DNA of 64,000 bases from Marichromatium gracile (GTDB taxonomy: Bacteria; Pseudomonadota; Gammaproteobacteria; Chromatiales; Chromatiaceae): positions 62,001 to 126,000 of the forward strand of contig NZ_SMDC01000010.1 of NCBI RefSeq assembly GCF_004343155.1, written 5' to 3'. Positions 31,238 to 41,001 of this stretch are shown here, piece after piece. Each line of letters starts with the position of its first letter. The first letter of the stretch is position 1. Both the position numbers and the translations under genes were made by a program. Under the pieces are notes generated by a model that was given only the letters and a program-made list of their open reading frames with translations, did no database searches and had not been told where the DNA came from.

Positions 31238-32568
31238 GATACGACCGGCGGCAGTTCGCCGCCGCGCGCACCGCGACCGACCGGGGCGGTGCGCGCGGGC
31301 GCCCAGGACGGGGGCGCGCCGAGCGCCTCGGCCACCTCCAGCGCCGCGCGCAGTCCGTCCTCATGGAAACCGTAGCCGAGATAGGCGCCGCTGAACCACA
31401 ACCGGTCGCGGCCCTGGATCTCGCCGATGCGCTGCTGCGCCTCCATCGCCCGGGCATCGAACAGCGGGTGATCGTAGTCGAGTTCGGCGAGCACATGTTG
31501 CCGGGCCGGCGCCCGATGCGGGTTGAGGCTGACGAAGACATCGCGCTCGGGCGGCAGCGCCTGCAGGCTGTTCATCCAATAGGTGATGGTCACCGGCAGG
31601 CTGGCCGGATCGCCGCGATGACGCAGATAGTTCCACGACGACCACACCCGGCGGCGACGTGGCATCAGCGTCCGATCGGTATGCAGATAGACCTTGTTGG
31701 CCTGATAGCGGAAGCTGCCGAGCAGTTCGCGCTCGCGCGCGCTCGGCGACTCGATCAGCGACAGCGCCTGATCGGCGTGACAGCCGAACACCACCGCATC
31801 GAAGCCGAGCCGCTCCCCGCCGGCGGTCTCGACCTCGACCCCGCCCTCGACCCGCCGCACTCGGCGCACCGGGGTCGAGGTGCGCACCTCGCCGCGCATC
31901 CGTTCGAGGATACGGGCGACATAGGCGCGACTGCCGTCGCGCACCGTCTCCCACTCGGGCCGGTCGATCAGATCGAGCAATCCATGGTTGGAGAAGAAGC
32001 GGGCGAAGGCGAGGAAGGGGAAGTCGAGCATGTCGGCGGTCGGACAGGACCAGATCGCGGCGGCCATCGGCAGCAGATAGTCCTCGGCGAAACGCCGCGA
32101 GTAACGCCCGCGCTCGAGAAACCCACCCAGGGTCAGGGTGGTGCCGGGATTGGAGTTGATGAAGGCCTTGGCGGCGGTGTTGAAACGCAGGATCTCGCCG
32201 AGCATCCGCCAGAATCCCGGACGCACCAGATTGGCGCGCTGGCCGAACAGGGAGTTGAGGCCGGAGCCTGCATACTCGATCGCGCCATCATCGAGACTGG
32301 CGGCGAAGGACATGCTGGTGGGATAGCTCTCGACCCCGAGCTGCTCGAACATCGCACACAGCAGCGGATAGTTGCGGCGGTTGAACACCATGAACCCGGT
32401 ATCGACCGGGAAGCGCCCGGCGACCCCCTCGACCTCCAGGGTATGGGTATGGCCGCCGACATAGTCGTTGCGCTCGAGCAGGATCACCCGATAGCGCGCA
32501 TCCAGCATCCAGGCGGCACCGAGTCCACCGATCCCGCCGCCGATCACTCCGATGGTTTCCACTGGCAT
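31234..32568 (-). CDS. FAD-dependent oxidoreductase (amine-oxidase/desaturase-like)
   Basis: A 444-residue flavoprotein. A Rossmann FAD motif GVIGGGIGGLGAAWML (about 7-22) is followed by ERNDYVGGHTHTLE, the NAD(P)-binding Rossmann-like signature of the amine-oxidase and phytoene-desaturase superfamily. FDAVVFGCHADQALSLI near 262 is the second part of the FAD site. It heads the operon; the ATG at 32568 is chosen because similarity starts there. The partner genes suggest oxidation or desaturation of lipid acyl chains rather than amines. Confidence 0.88.
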   Translation of the reverse strand: MPVETIGVIGGGIGGLGAAWMLDARYRVILLERNDYVGGHTHTLEVEGVAGRFPVDTGFMVFNRRNYPLLCAMFEQLGVESYPTSMSFAASLDDGAIEYAGSGLNSLFGQRANLVRPGFWRMLGEILRFNTAAKAFINSNPGTTLTLGGFLERGRYSRRFAEDYLLPMAAAIWSCPTADMLDFPFLAFARFFSNHGLLDLIDRPEWETVRDGSRAYVARILERMRGEVRTSTPVRRVRRVEGGVEVETAGGERLGFDAVVFGCHADQALSLIESPSARERELLGSFRYQANKVYLHTDRTLMPRRRRVWSSWNYLRHRGDPASLPVTITYWMNSLQALPPERDVFVSLNPHRAPARQHVLAELDYDHPLFDARAMEAQQRIGEIQGRDRLWFSGAYLGYGFHEDGLRAALEVAEALGAPPSWAPARTAPVGRGARGGELPPVVS

Positions 32569-32729
32569 CGTCTGATCCCGAATCGCTTCGGCCCCCTCCG
32601 TCCGTGATACGTGCGCCAACGCGCCCCTCCCGGGAACATCGAGCCCCATCGCGAGGGATCAAGTCATCGACACACGCAGATTTCCCGCCATCATGCCGTG
32701 GTTGCAACGCCGAGACGACGAGCGGCACA

Positions 32730-33002
32730 TCAACCGCGTACCACGGCCTCGATCTGCGCACGCAGCTGGCGCCACTCCGAGGTGGCGACGCCGCCCGTCG
32801 CCAGCGTCTCCATCAAACCATAGGCGATCGACCGATGCGCCGGCTCCAGGTCGGCGAGCTTGTCGAGCCGGAACAGAGAGCCCGAGCGCGGCTGCTCGAG
32901 GGTGCACACCAGGGCATAGAGGGTGAGCGCCGAGGCCGAGCCCGGCGCCGCCGCGATCGCCGCCAAGGCCTGCTCCAGCGGTTGCGCCCCGGCGGCGGTC
33001 AT
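32730..33002 (-). CDS. Small protein of unknown function, coupled to pmbA
   Basis: A 90-residue, mostly helical, soluble protein with no motif I recognise (ALTLYALVCTLEQPRSGSLF, HRSIAYGLMETLATGG). Its start overlaps the pmbA stop codon (ATGA), so it is translated as the last gene of the tldD/pmbA set. The compact, ordinary composition argues for a real gene. Function unknown; a link to TldD/PmbA rests on position only. Confidence 0.7.
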   Translation of the reverse strand: MTAAGAQPLEQALAAIAAAPGSASALTLYALVCTLEQPRSGSLFRLDKLADLEPAHRSIAYGLMETLATGGVATSEWRQLRAQIEAVVRG

Positions 33003-34348
33003 TCGCCGGCGACCGTCATCTGCTCGATCAGCCAGGAGCCGGTGCGGGTGCTGCCGGGGAAGTCGCAGTCATCACCGACGGCCACCAGGTTGGCGAACAT
33101 CTCGCGCAGGTTGCCGGCGATGGTCACCTCCTCGACCGGATACTGGATCTCGCCGTTCTCCACCCAGAACCCGGCGGCACCGCGCGAATAGTCGCCAGTG
33201 ACCATGTTGAGCCCGTGCCCCATCAGCTCGGTGACCATCAGCCCGGTGCCCATCTCGCGCAACAGCGCAGCGCGATCGAGCGGTCCCGAGTCGATGGTGA
33301 GGTTACGCACCCCGCCGGCATTCGCGGTGCTCGGCATCCCCAACCGACAGCCGGAATAGGTATCGAGCACATAGGTCTGCAGCACCCCGTCGCGCACCAG
33401 GTCCTTGGCCCGGGTCGCCACCCCGTCGCCGTCGAAGGGTGCGCTGGCCAGCCCCCGCGGCAGCAGCGGCTGCTCGTGGATGCGCACGAACTCGGGGAAG
33501 ATCTGCTCATCGAGGCTGTCGAGCAGGAAGCTCGCGCGCCGATAGAGGCTGCCGCCGCTGATCGCCCCGATCAGCCCGCGCAACAGTCCGGTGGCGACCT
33601 CGGCTCGAAACAGCACCGGCACCTTGCGCGTGCCCAGGCGACGCCCGTTGAGCCGGGCCACGGTGCGTGCGGCGGCGCGCGCGCCGATGCGCGCGGCGGC
33701 ATCGAGATCCTCGGGGGCACGCGCCGAACTCCACCAGTAGTCGCGCTGCATCGACTCGCCCTCCTGGGCGATCACCGCGCAGTTGAGCCCGTGTCGGGTG
33801 CTCGGATAGCCCCCGATGAAGCCGTGACTGTTGCCATAGACACGCAGTCCGAAATGGGTCGAGAGGCTCGCCCCCTCGGAGTTGACGATGCGTGGGTCAT
33901 GACCGCGCGCGGCCTCCTCGCACTCGACGGCGAGGGCCACGGCGGCGTCGACCCCGATCGGCCAGGGGTGACAGAGATCGAGGTCGGGCACCTCGCGCGC
34001 CATCAGCTCGGGCGCGGCAAGATGGGCGCAGCTGTCCTCCTGGGTGTACTCGGCGATGGCGCAGGCGGCGCGCACCGCGTCGCGCACCGCCGCCGGCGAC
34101 AGGTCGGTGGTGCTGGCCGAGCCGCGGCGGTGACCGAAATAGACGGTGACGCCGAGCCCGTTGTCGCGGATGTGCTCGACCGTCTCGACCTCGCCCAGCC
34201 GCACCGCGACCTCGAGTCCGGTGCTGCTGCCGACCGAGGCCTCGGCCGCACTCGCGCCCTGGCGCTCGGCCTCGCGCAGCAGCTCCTCGACGCTCTCCTG
34301 CAGCCGCGCCAGACGCTCGGCGGTATCCTCTGTGGCACTGATGGACAT
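32999..34348 (-). CDS. pmbA: Metalloprotease PmbA (TldE)
   Basis: Partner of TldD in a cytosolic heterodimeric zinc protease that degrades unfolded peptides, removes the CcdA antitoxin and processes microcin B17 in E. coli. The 449-residue protein has TldE features: STGLEVAVRLGEVETVEHIRDNG, then GGSLYRRASFLLDSLDEQIF and NAGGVRNLTID; it lacks the HExxxH zinc motif, as expected for this subunit. The ATG at 34348 follows GAAGGAAA. It lies 72 bp after tldD, and the two subunits being adjacent here is useful for balanced expression. Confidence 0.95.
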   Translation of the reverse strand: MSISATEDTAERLARLQESVEELLREAERQGASAAEASVGSSTGLEVAVRLGEVETVEHIRDNGLGVTVYFGHRRGSASTTDLSPAAVRDAVRAACAIAEYTQEDSCAHLAAPELMAREVPDLDLCHPWPIGVDAAVALAVECEEAARGHDPRIVNSEGASLSTHFGLRVYGNSHGFIGGYPSTRHGLNCAVIAQEGESMQRDYWWSSARAPEDLDAAARIGARAAARTVARLNGRRLGTRKVPVLFRAEVATGLLRGLIGAISGGSLYRRASFLLDSLDEQIFPEFVRIHEQPLLPRGLASAPFDGDGVATRAKDLVRDGVLQTYVLDTYSGCRLGMPSTANAGGVRNLTIDSGPLDRAALLREMGTGLMVTELMGHGLNMVTGDYSRGAAGFWVENGEIQYPVEEVTIAGNLREMFANLVAVGDDCDFPGSTRTGSWLIEQMTVAGE

Positions 34349-34419
34349 GCGGTTTCCTTCAGACTGGATTGAATTCGACACGCGTCGCGACCCAGGATCA
34401 AGACCGGGTCGCGACGGAC

Positions 34420-35862
34420 TCAGGCGCTGGTGCCGCCGACGGTGAGCGCATCGATGCGCAGGGTCGGCTGCCCGACCCCGACCGGCACGCTCTGTCCGTC
34501 CTTGCCACAGGTCCCGACACCCTCGTCGAGCTTGAGGTCGTTGCCGATCATGCTCACCCGGGTCATCACCTCGGGGCCGTTGCCGATCAGGGTCGCGCCC
34601 TTGACCGGCCGACCGATCCGACCGTTCTCGATCAGATAGGCCTCGCTGGCGCTGAACACGAACTTGCCCGAGGTGATGTCGACCTGGCCGCCGCCGAAGT
34701 TGGCGGCATAGAGCCCCTTGTCGACCGAGGCGATGATCTCGGCCGGATCACGATCCCCGGCAAGCATATAGGTGTTGGTCATGCGCGGCATCGGCAGATG
34801 GGCGTAGGACTCGCGCCGCCCGTTACCGGTGGGCGCCACGCCCATCAACCGGGCATTGAGCTTGTCCTGCATGTAGCCGCGCAGGATGCCGTCCTCGATC
34901 AGCACCGTCTCCTGGGTCGGGGTGCCCTCGTCGTCGATCGCCAACGAGCCGCGCCGTCCCGGCAGGGTGCCGTTGTCGACCACCGTCACCCCGGGCGCGG
35001 CCACCCGCTCGCCGAGCCGCCCGGCGAAGGCTGAGGTGCCCTTGCGGTTGAAGTCGCCCTCGAGCCCGTGACCGACGGCCTCGTGCAACAACACCCCGGG
35101 CCAGCCGGGACCGAGCACCACCGGCATGGTGCCGGCCGGGGCCTCCTCGGCCTCGAGGCTGGTGAGGGCGAGACGCACCGCCTCGCGGGCGAAGCCGAGC
35201 GCCCGCTCCTCGGCGAGGAAGAAGCCGAGATCGGTGCGCGCACCGCCGCCGCTCGAGCCCTGCTCGCGACGCCCGTCGGCCTCGACGATCACGCTCACGT
35301 TCATCCGCACCAGCGGGCGCACGTCGGCAGCCAGCGAACCGTCATCGGCAAGCACCAGCACCACATCGTGCGCCGCCACCAGGCTGGCGGTCACCTCGCG
35401 CACCCGTGGGTCGGCGGCGCGCGCCTCGGCGTCGACGCGACGCAGCAGCGCGATCTTGTCGGCGTTCTCGAGACTGTCGATGGGGTTGATCGGCGGGTAC
35501 AGGGCAGCGGCCGGCGCCTTGGCTCCGACCGCGACGCTGTGCCCCCGACCGCCGCGGGCGATCGTCCGCGCCGCCTCGGCGGCCTGCGCCAGGGCCGGGA
35601 ACTGCAACTCGTCGGAGTAGGCGAACCCGGTCTTCTCGCCGCAGATCACCCGCAGCCCGGCGCCCTGCTCGATGTTGAAGTTGCCGTCCTTGATGAGACC
35701 GTCCTCGATCACCCAGGACTGCAGGCGGCTGGACTGGAAATAGATGTCGGCGGCGTCGACCGAGGCACCGGCGAGCAGCCCGAGCAGACGGTCGAGATCA
35801 CCGTCGGAGAGACCGACCGGCGCGAGGATGCTGTCGCGCGCGAGCGCTAGTGAATCGTTCAT
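34420..35862 (-). CDS. tldD: Metalloprotease TldD
   Basis: Catalytic subunit of the TldD/TldE protease. The 480-residue protein carries the zinc-binding motif HEAVGH at 260-265 (HExxxH), preceded by [11 protein letters not shown] and followed by [14 protein letters not shown]. The C-terminal region has [25 protein letters not shown], usual for TldD. The start ATG at 35862 is the first good match to the family; a longer frame upstream has no similarity. It is followed by pmbA on the same strand. Confidence 0.96.
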   Translation of the reverse strand: MNDSLALARDSILAPVGLSDGDLDRLLGLLAGASVDAADIYFQSSRLQSWVIEDGLIKDGNFNIEQGAGLRVICGEKTGFAYSDELQFPALAQAAEAARTIARGGRGHSVAVGAKAPAAALYPPINPIDSLENADKIALLRRVDAEARAADPRVREVTASLVAAHDVVLVLADDGSLAADVRPLVRMNVSVIVEADGRREQGSSGGGARTDLGFFLAEERALGFAREAVRLALTSLEAEEAPAGTMPVVLGPGWPGVLLHEAVGHGLEGDFNRKGTSAFAGRLGERVAAPGVTVVDNGTLPGRRGSLAIDDEGTPTQETVLIEDGILRGYMQDKLNARLMGVAPTGNGRRESYAHLPMPRMTNTYMLAGDRDPAEIIASVDKGLYAANFGGGQVDITSGKFVFSASEAYLIENGRIGRPVKGATLIGNGPEVMTRVSMIGNDLKLDEGVGTCGKDGQSVPVGVGQPTLRIDALTVGGTSA

Positions 35863-36012
35863 CGGATCTAGAGGACTCCTGGGGAGCATCTCCCCGACCG
35901 TGACCGGCCGAGGGGTGAACTGGCGGGCCCGAAATGGACGTGGGACGAGGCAGCTTCAGCGCAGTGCCGTGCAACCGGTCCCCGCCCCCCTCGGCACGAG
36001 CAGGGACTGCTG

Positions 36013-36047
36013 GGACCCGGGGGGGATGCCCCCCCCGGAGCGGGTCC
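36013..36047 (-). terminator. Strong nested hairpin between the nitrilase gene and tldD
   Basis: GGACCC/GGGTCC outer arms enclose a G-run (seven G) facing a C-run (eight C). It lies 40-70 bp after the nitrilase stop codon. Stable on paper but without a U-tract. The rest of the 35863-36083 gap shows no gene. Confidence 0.45.
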
Positions 36048-36083
36048 GCCGGCGGCGGGACCCTTTGCGATCTAGCTGAGGCT

Positions 36084-36914
36084 TCAGCCGTGACATTTCA
36101 AACGGCGGTGCTCGATGGTCGGGAAATTGCGACGCACCGACTCGAGGAACTCCTCGTCGACCGGGCAGCAGATGCTGCCGGCCCCGCGCGGCACCTGCGC
36201 CAGCACCGAGCCCCAGGGATCGACGATCATGGTATGACCATGGGTCTCGCGCCCATTGATGTGGAAACCACCCTGGGCGGCGGCGACCACATAGACCAGG
36301 TTCTCGATGGCGCGCGCGCGCACCAGGGTCTCCCAGTGCGCCTTGCCGGTGATCGCGGTGAAGGCCGAGGGCACCACCAGGATCTCCACCCCGCGATCGA
36401 GCATCTTGCGGAACATCTCCGGGAAGCGCAGATCGTAGCACACCGCCACGCCGAGCCGTCCCAGCGGGCTGTCGATCACCACCACCTCGTCACCGGCCTC
36501 GATCGCGGCCGACTCGTGATAGCGCTCGTCGACCTCGGGCAGACTGACATCGAACAGATGGATCTTGTCGTAACGCGCCACCCGCTGGCCCTGGTCGTCA
36601 TAGACCATGCACGCAGCGCGAACCTTGGACGAGTCCTCGGCCACCATCGGAATGGTGCCACCGACCAGCCACACGCCGTACTGCTTGGCCACCCGCGCGA
36701 GGAAGGCCTGCAGCGGCCCCTCGCCGTCCTCCTCGCGGAGGGTGAGTTGGTCCTGGTCGCGCTTGCCCATGAAGGCGAAGTTCTCGGGCAACACCACCAG
36801 CTGCGCGCCGCCCTCGGCCGCCTCCTTGATCAACCGCTCGGCCTCGAACAGGTTCGCGCTCACGTTGGGGCCGGTCGCCATCTGCACCGCCCCGACCTTG
36901 GGTTTCGCATTCAT
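36084..36914 (-). CDS. Carbon-nitrogen hydrolase (nitrilase superfamily, Nit1/YbeM-like)
   Basis: A 276-residue enzyme with the complete nitrilase triad: Glu44 (LPENF), Lys117 (YDKIHLFD) and Cys159 (VCYDLRFPE). The FDVSLPEVDERYHESAAIEAG stretch is that of the Nit1/NIT2-like omega-amidase subgroup, whose members hydrolyse deaminated glutathione, so metabolite repair is the best guess. The ATG at 36914 gives the standard start VGAVQMATGPNV. It lies between yhdP and tldD, a common neighbourhood in gammaproteobacteria. Confidence 0.9.
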   Translation of the reverse strand: MNAKPKVGAVQMATGPNVSANLFEAERLIKEAAEGGAQLVVLPENFAFMGKRDQDQLTLREEDGEGPLQAFLARVAKQYGVWLVGGTIPMVAEDSSKVRAACMVYDDQGQRVARYDKIHLFDVSLPEVDERYHESAAIEAGDEVVVIDSPLGRLGVAVCYDLRFPEMFRKMLDRGVEILVVPSAFTAITGKAHWETLVRARAIENLVYVVAAAQGGFHINGRETHGHTMIVDPWGSVLAQVPRGAGSICCPVDEEFLESVRRNFPTIEHRRLKCHG

Positions 36915-37062
36915 CGTCTGCACCGCCTCGCCGGTCCGGTCGGCCCGCGACCTCGCCGATCTCCGCCTTTGCGTCCGAGCAGCCACCCGCCGATGGCGGC
37001 GACTGCGTACCTATCGGAAAGATACCATCCCCCCGGTCGAGCCGAAACCGCCGACCGCGCGC

Positions 37063-40000
37063 TCACTCGAGAAACAGGTTCACCGGCTCGTCGCGACTCG
37101 GCGTCTCGTCCTCGGCGACGGACTGCACCAGCTGCGGATCCCAGCCCAGCGGCGTCACCCGCGGCTCGCCCCAGGGACCGCTGACCCGGTACTGATAGCG
37201 CCCCAATCGGTCGATGGCGTTCCCCGCCACCCGATCGACCAGATAGACCGCGGCGCCGACCACGGGACCGCCGGCCACGGCGCTGGCCAGGGCGACGCTG
37301 GAGCCGAGCTTGGGCTCGAGCACCACGGTCTGATCGAAGCGCCGCTCGACCAGATCGGTCAGCCCGCCGATGATCAGCCGGCTCGATGGACCGACCACCT
37401 CGAAGCGATCGCTGCCGGCCTGACCATCGGCGAGCAGCAGTCGCCCCTGCATCCGCTCGAAGGCGAAACCCTGGGCATAGAGATCGCTGAAGTCGAGCGC
37501 CAGACGGCGACTGATCGCGCCCAGGTTGAGGAAGCCGAGCACGCGCCCTACCCCGGGCTCGAGTTCGAGCAGGCGCCCGGCGCCGATGTCGACGTCGATC
37601 CAGCCGTGGGTACGCGCCAACGCGTAGTCACCCGGCGCGCCCGGCCAGTCGAGTTCGGCATGGGCGTCGACCGGTGCGCCCTCGAGCACGCTGCGATAGC
37701 CGAGCCGGCGCAACAACTCACCGAGATCGCCCGACTCCAGCGCCAGGGTGACCCGGCTGTGACCGCCGCCGGGGCCGTCGCGCCAGTTCGCCGAGCCGCT
37801 CAGCGCGAGCCGCTCGCCATCGCTCAGACGCAGCCGGGGGATGCCGATGCCGGCGGCGCTCGGCCGCAGCTCCAGGGCCAGCCGACCGAGCCCCTCACCG
37901 CCCCAGCGCAGATCGCTGACGGCGAGATCGAGCGCCGGCCAGTCGCCCGGCGCGCGCGCCGCGCTCCCGGCGCCACCACCGCTGGCGAGCAGGGCGTCGA
38001 GTTCGAGCCGATCGAGATCGAGCCGCAGCGGCGCGTCGGGCGCGCCCGGCGCAGTGGGCAGCACCACCTGCCCGGCCAGCTCGCGGCTGTCGAATCCCAG
38101 GCGCCAGCCGCGCGCCTCGGGCGCCAGCGCAAGCGTGGCACGATGCAGCCGCAACGCGCCGAGACGCGCCTCCTCGGCGGCGACCTCGACCCCGACGAGC
38201 GGCGTGGCACCCGCGCCGCCACCCGGGCGCCGACGCGCCCAGGTCGACCAGGCATCGAGATCGAGCCGCTTCACCCGGCCGTCGATGAACAGCCCGTCGC
38301 GCCCCGGCCGGGGCGCGGCGCCGTCGAGACGCAGATGGCCGCGCTCGAGCCGCGCCGGCGCCAGCCCCAGGGCGAGATTGACGCCGAGCGAGCCGACCCG
38401 ACCGGCGACGGCGAGGCGCTGGTCGGGCACCAGGGTGCCGGCGAGGTCGAGCCGCCGCCGACCCTCGGCGCGCTTGCCGAGCGGCGCCGGCAGCGCCAGC
38501 GCCAGCCCCTCGAGGCCGCTCTCCAACCGCCAGTCGAGCCGGGGGGCGGAGGCGCCCAGCTCGGCGTGGGCCAGCCCCAGCGTCAGGCGCCAGTCGAGTT
38601 CGCCGCCGAGGCTCGACCACAGCGGCGCGGGCAACTGCGCGGCCAGGGTCTCGACCGGGGTGCGCGAGGCGGCCTCGAGCACCACCCGCTCGGGCTCGGT
38701 GCGCAGCGCCAGTTGCAGCGGCCGCCCCCAGAGTCGGGCGGTCATCGACTCGGTCGCGACCCCCTGGGTGTCGAAGGAGAGTGCGCCATCGAGATCGGCC
38801 AGTCGCAGCGGGGTCTCGATCAGGCGCAGCGCGGCATCGTCCTCGGGCCAGGTCAGGCGCCCGCTGAGCGCCAGCGGCTGCTCGCGCTTGAGCGGCAAGC
38901 CGATATCGAGCGCCAGGTGCGAGTCACCGCTCGCCTCGAGCCGCGCGGCCAGGGCGCCGAGGCGCGTGCGCAACGGGCTCTCGCGCAACACCCGCACGCC
39001 GTCGGCGAAGGGGCCATCGGCCTCGGCATGGATCTCCAGCACCCGGCTGTCGCGCAGATCGGGGAGCCGCGCCCAGCCGGCGCTGACGTCGCTGTCGAGG
39101 ACGCGCGCCCGGTCGAGACGCACGCTCATGCCCTGGTTGAAAAAGCGCAGCTCGCCGCTGGCCCCCTCCAACGGGGGATAGCCGGGGAGATAGTCGAGCC
39201 GGGTGTCGGCATAGTCGAGACGCAACTCGAAGCGCCCCTCCTGAGCACGGAAGGGGTAGGCGGCCAGCGGGCCGCGAAACAGCACCTCGGCCTCGGGCAC
39301 CCGACCGGCGACGATGGCGCGCTCCAGCCAGGCGACCAGACGCGGGTGCATCTGTCCGACCGGGAGATAGCTGCGGGTCTGGGCGGCGTCGCCGTCGTGG
39401 AAACGCGCGCGCAGATCGAGCAGCGGGCTGGCGCCGGCGCCGGGCAGGTGGAGGCTGAAGCGCGCGTCACCGGCGAGATCGGCGGTGGCCAGTTCGAGCG
39501 ACTCGGCCGCCAGCTGCCAGCCGTCATCGGCATGACGCCAGCGCAGCGTGCCGTCGAGTCGGGAGAACGCCAGCGGCCGATCGAACAGCGGCGCCAGATC
39601 GAGCGCGAAACGACGCGGCGCAAGCGCCAGCCGCCCGCCGTCCTGGTCGACGCTGAGCGTCCCGTCGAGCCCGCTGAGACCGGGCCAGTGTCCGTGGCGA
39701 TCGAGACCGATCCCGACGAGCCGGGCGTCGAGACGCCAGCGCGGCGGCGCATCGACCGGCAGCGCCACCTCCAGGGCGCAGGCATCGAGCCGGCCCCGCG
39801 GGGCGCTGGCCAGGAGCCCGGCGAGCGCGTCCGGCAAGGGGCGCGGACTGGCACGCAGCAGGGTGCCGAGCGCGGCGAGATCGAGGGTGCGGGACTCGGC
39901 GACGAGCGCGCGCGCTCGCCCTCTGGGGTCGAGATCGAGCGCGAGGTCGCCGATCGCCACCGCGCCGCCCGCGGCCCCGACAAGATCGAGGTCGGCCAAC

Positions 40001-40908
40001 CGTAGCCGCCAGCCGTGGCGATCCGGACGCAGCTGCGCCAGCGTCCGCACCCGACGCAACACCGGCTCGCCCGCGGCGCTGGCCAACCCGTCGAGGGCCA
40101 GCGCCAGACTGGCGCCGGCCAGCCGGCCGGGCACCAGCTCGGCCCACAGCTCGACCTCGCCGCCGGCGACCCGGGGCAGCGCCTGCCCCGCCCATTGCGT
40201 CGGCAGCGCCTCCAGCCGCGAGGCCGCCACCCGCGCCGCGACGTGCCCCCACCAGCGCGCCGGTTCGCGCAGTGGTCCGTGCAACCGGGCGCGTGCCTCG
40301 ATGCGCCCGGCGAGCGCCGGCACGGCGGCGGCGAGCGCCACCCGGCGACCATGCCAGCCGTTGTCCAGGGTCAGCGTCAGCCCGTCGAGACGCAGCGGAG
40401 CGGACAGCTGCGGATCGTGATAGTCGAGATCGATGTCGGTGAGCGTCACCCGTCCTCGCTCGAGCAATCGCACCAGCCCCTCGGGGTCGCCGCCGCCGAG
40501 TCCGTCGAGTGCGGGCAGGGACAGCCGCCCGGCGCCATCGCGCACCAAGATCAACTGGCCACCGGCGAGCCCCAGTCCGGCGAGCCGGGGGGCGCCGGCG
40601 CGCAGCGAAGCGAGTGGCGCGAGCTCGATCGCCAGGGTCTCGAGTCGCAGCGGCGCCGCTGCACCCGGGGCGCGCAGCATCAGGCCATCGAGCGCCAGAT
40701 AGGGACGCAGCCCGACCAGCCCGGCACGCAGCCGCTCGGCCTCCAGCTCGACGCCGAGCGCGGCAGCGACCGAGCGCAGCAACGGCTGGCGATAGTGATC
40801 GATCAGCGAAAGCCCGACGCGAACGCCGGTGAGCGAGAGTGCGCACACCACCAGCACGACGAGCATGGACCTGGACAGGGGCGCGTAGAGACGACGGATC
40901 GAGGACAT
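37063..40908 (-). CDS. yhdP: YhdP family (AsmA-like) envelope protein
   Basis: A 1281-residue protein of the YhdP/TIGR02099 type. One N-terminal transmembrane helix (about 13-33) anchors a very long periplasmic part rich in beta-strand repeats, the groove-forming AsmA-like or repeating beta-groove fold. YhdP and its relatives move phospholipids from the inner to the outer membrane. The C-terminal AsmA_2-like end (DIGAGRLLELEPGVGRVLGFLNL, then TDLVERRFDQTVVLEP) is well kept. Its place beside rng and maf matches E. coli gene order. Confidence 0.94.
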   Translation of the reverse strand: MSSIRRLYAPLSRSMLVVLVVCALSLTGVRVGLSLIDHYRQPLLRSVAAALGVELEAERLRAGLVGLRPYLALDGLMLRAPGAAAPLRLETLAIELAPLASLRAGAPRLAGLGLAGGQLILVRDGAGRLSLPALDGLGGGDPEGLVRLLERGRVTLTDIDLDYHDPQLSAPLRLDGLTLTLDNGWHGRRVALAAAVPALAGRIEARARLHGPLREPARWWGHVAARVAASRLEALPTQWAGQALPRVAGGEVELWAELVPGRLAGASLALALDGLASAAGEPVLRRVRTLAQLRPDRHGWRLRLADLDLVGAAGGAVAIGDLALDLDPRGRARALVAESRTLDLAALGTLLRASPRPLPDALAGLLASAPRGRLDACALEVALPVDAPPRWRLDARLVGIGLDRHGHWPGLSGLDGTLSVDQDGGRLALAPRRFALDLAPLFDRPLAFSRLDGTLRWRHADDGWQLAAESLELATADLAGDARFSLHLPGAGASPLLDLRARFHDGDAAQTRSYLPVGQMHPRLVAWLERAIVAGRVPEAEVLFRGPLAAYPFRAQEGRFELRLDYADTRLDYLPGYPPLEGASGELRFFNQGMSVRLDRARVLDSDVSAGWARLPDLRDSRVLEIHAEADGPFADGVRVLRESPLRTRLGALAARLEASGDSHLALDIGLPLKREQPLALSGRLTWPEDDAALRLIETPLRLADLDGALSFDTQGVATESMTARLWGRPLQLALRTEPERVVLEAASRTPVETLAAQLPAPLWSSLGGELDWRLTLGLAHAELGASAPRLDWRLESGLEGLALALPAPLGKRAEGRRRLDLAGTLVPDQRLAVAGRVGSLGVNLALGLAPARLERGHLRLDGAAPRPGRDGLFIDGRVKRLDLDAWSTWARRRPGGGAGATPLVGVEVAAEEARLGALRLHRATLALAPEARGWRLGFDSRELAGQVVLPTAPGAPDAPLRLDLDRLELDALLASGGGAGSAARAPGDWPALDLAVSDLRWGGEGLGRLALELRPSAAGIGIPRLRLSDGERLALSGSANWRDGPGGGHSRVTLALESGDLGELLRRLGYRSVLEGAPVDAHAELDWPGAPGDYALARTHGWIDVDIGAGRLLELEPGVGRVLGFLNLGAISRRLALDFSDLYAQGFAFERMQGRLLLADGQAGSDRFEVVGPSSRLIIGGLTDLVERRFDQTVVLEPKLGSSVALASAVAGGPVVGAAVYLVDRVAGNAIDRLGRYQYRVSGPWGEPRVTPLGWDPQLVQSVAEDETPSRDEPVNLFLE

Positions 40909-41001
40909 GGGCAGTGCTTCGCGGCTGGCGTGAACGGGTGGCGGAGCGCCGCGACCGGGGACCGGTCCGCGAGACCCGGTCGAACGCCCCGGGGCGTTCG
41001 G

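Noticed and set aside
32630-32662. TGATCC on the minus strand upstream of the FAD oxidoreductase gene, as a ChrR/RpoE-type -35 box
   Set aside because: The -35 word fits, but at the expected spacing the -10 word does not resemble TAAGA, so a singlet-oxygen promoter is not supported.
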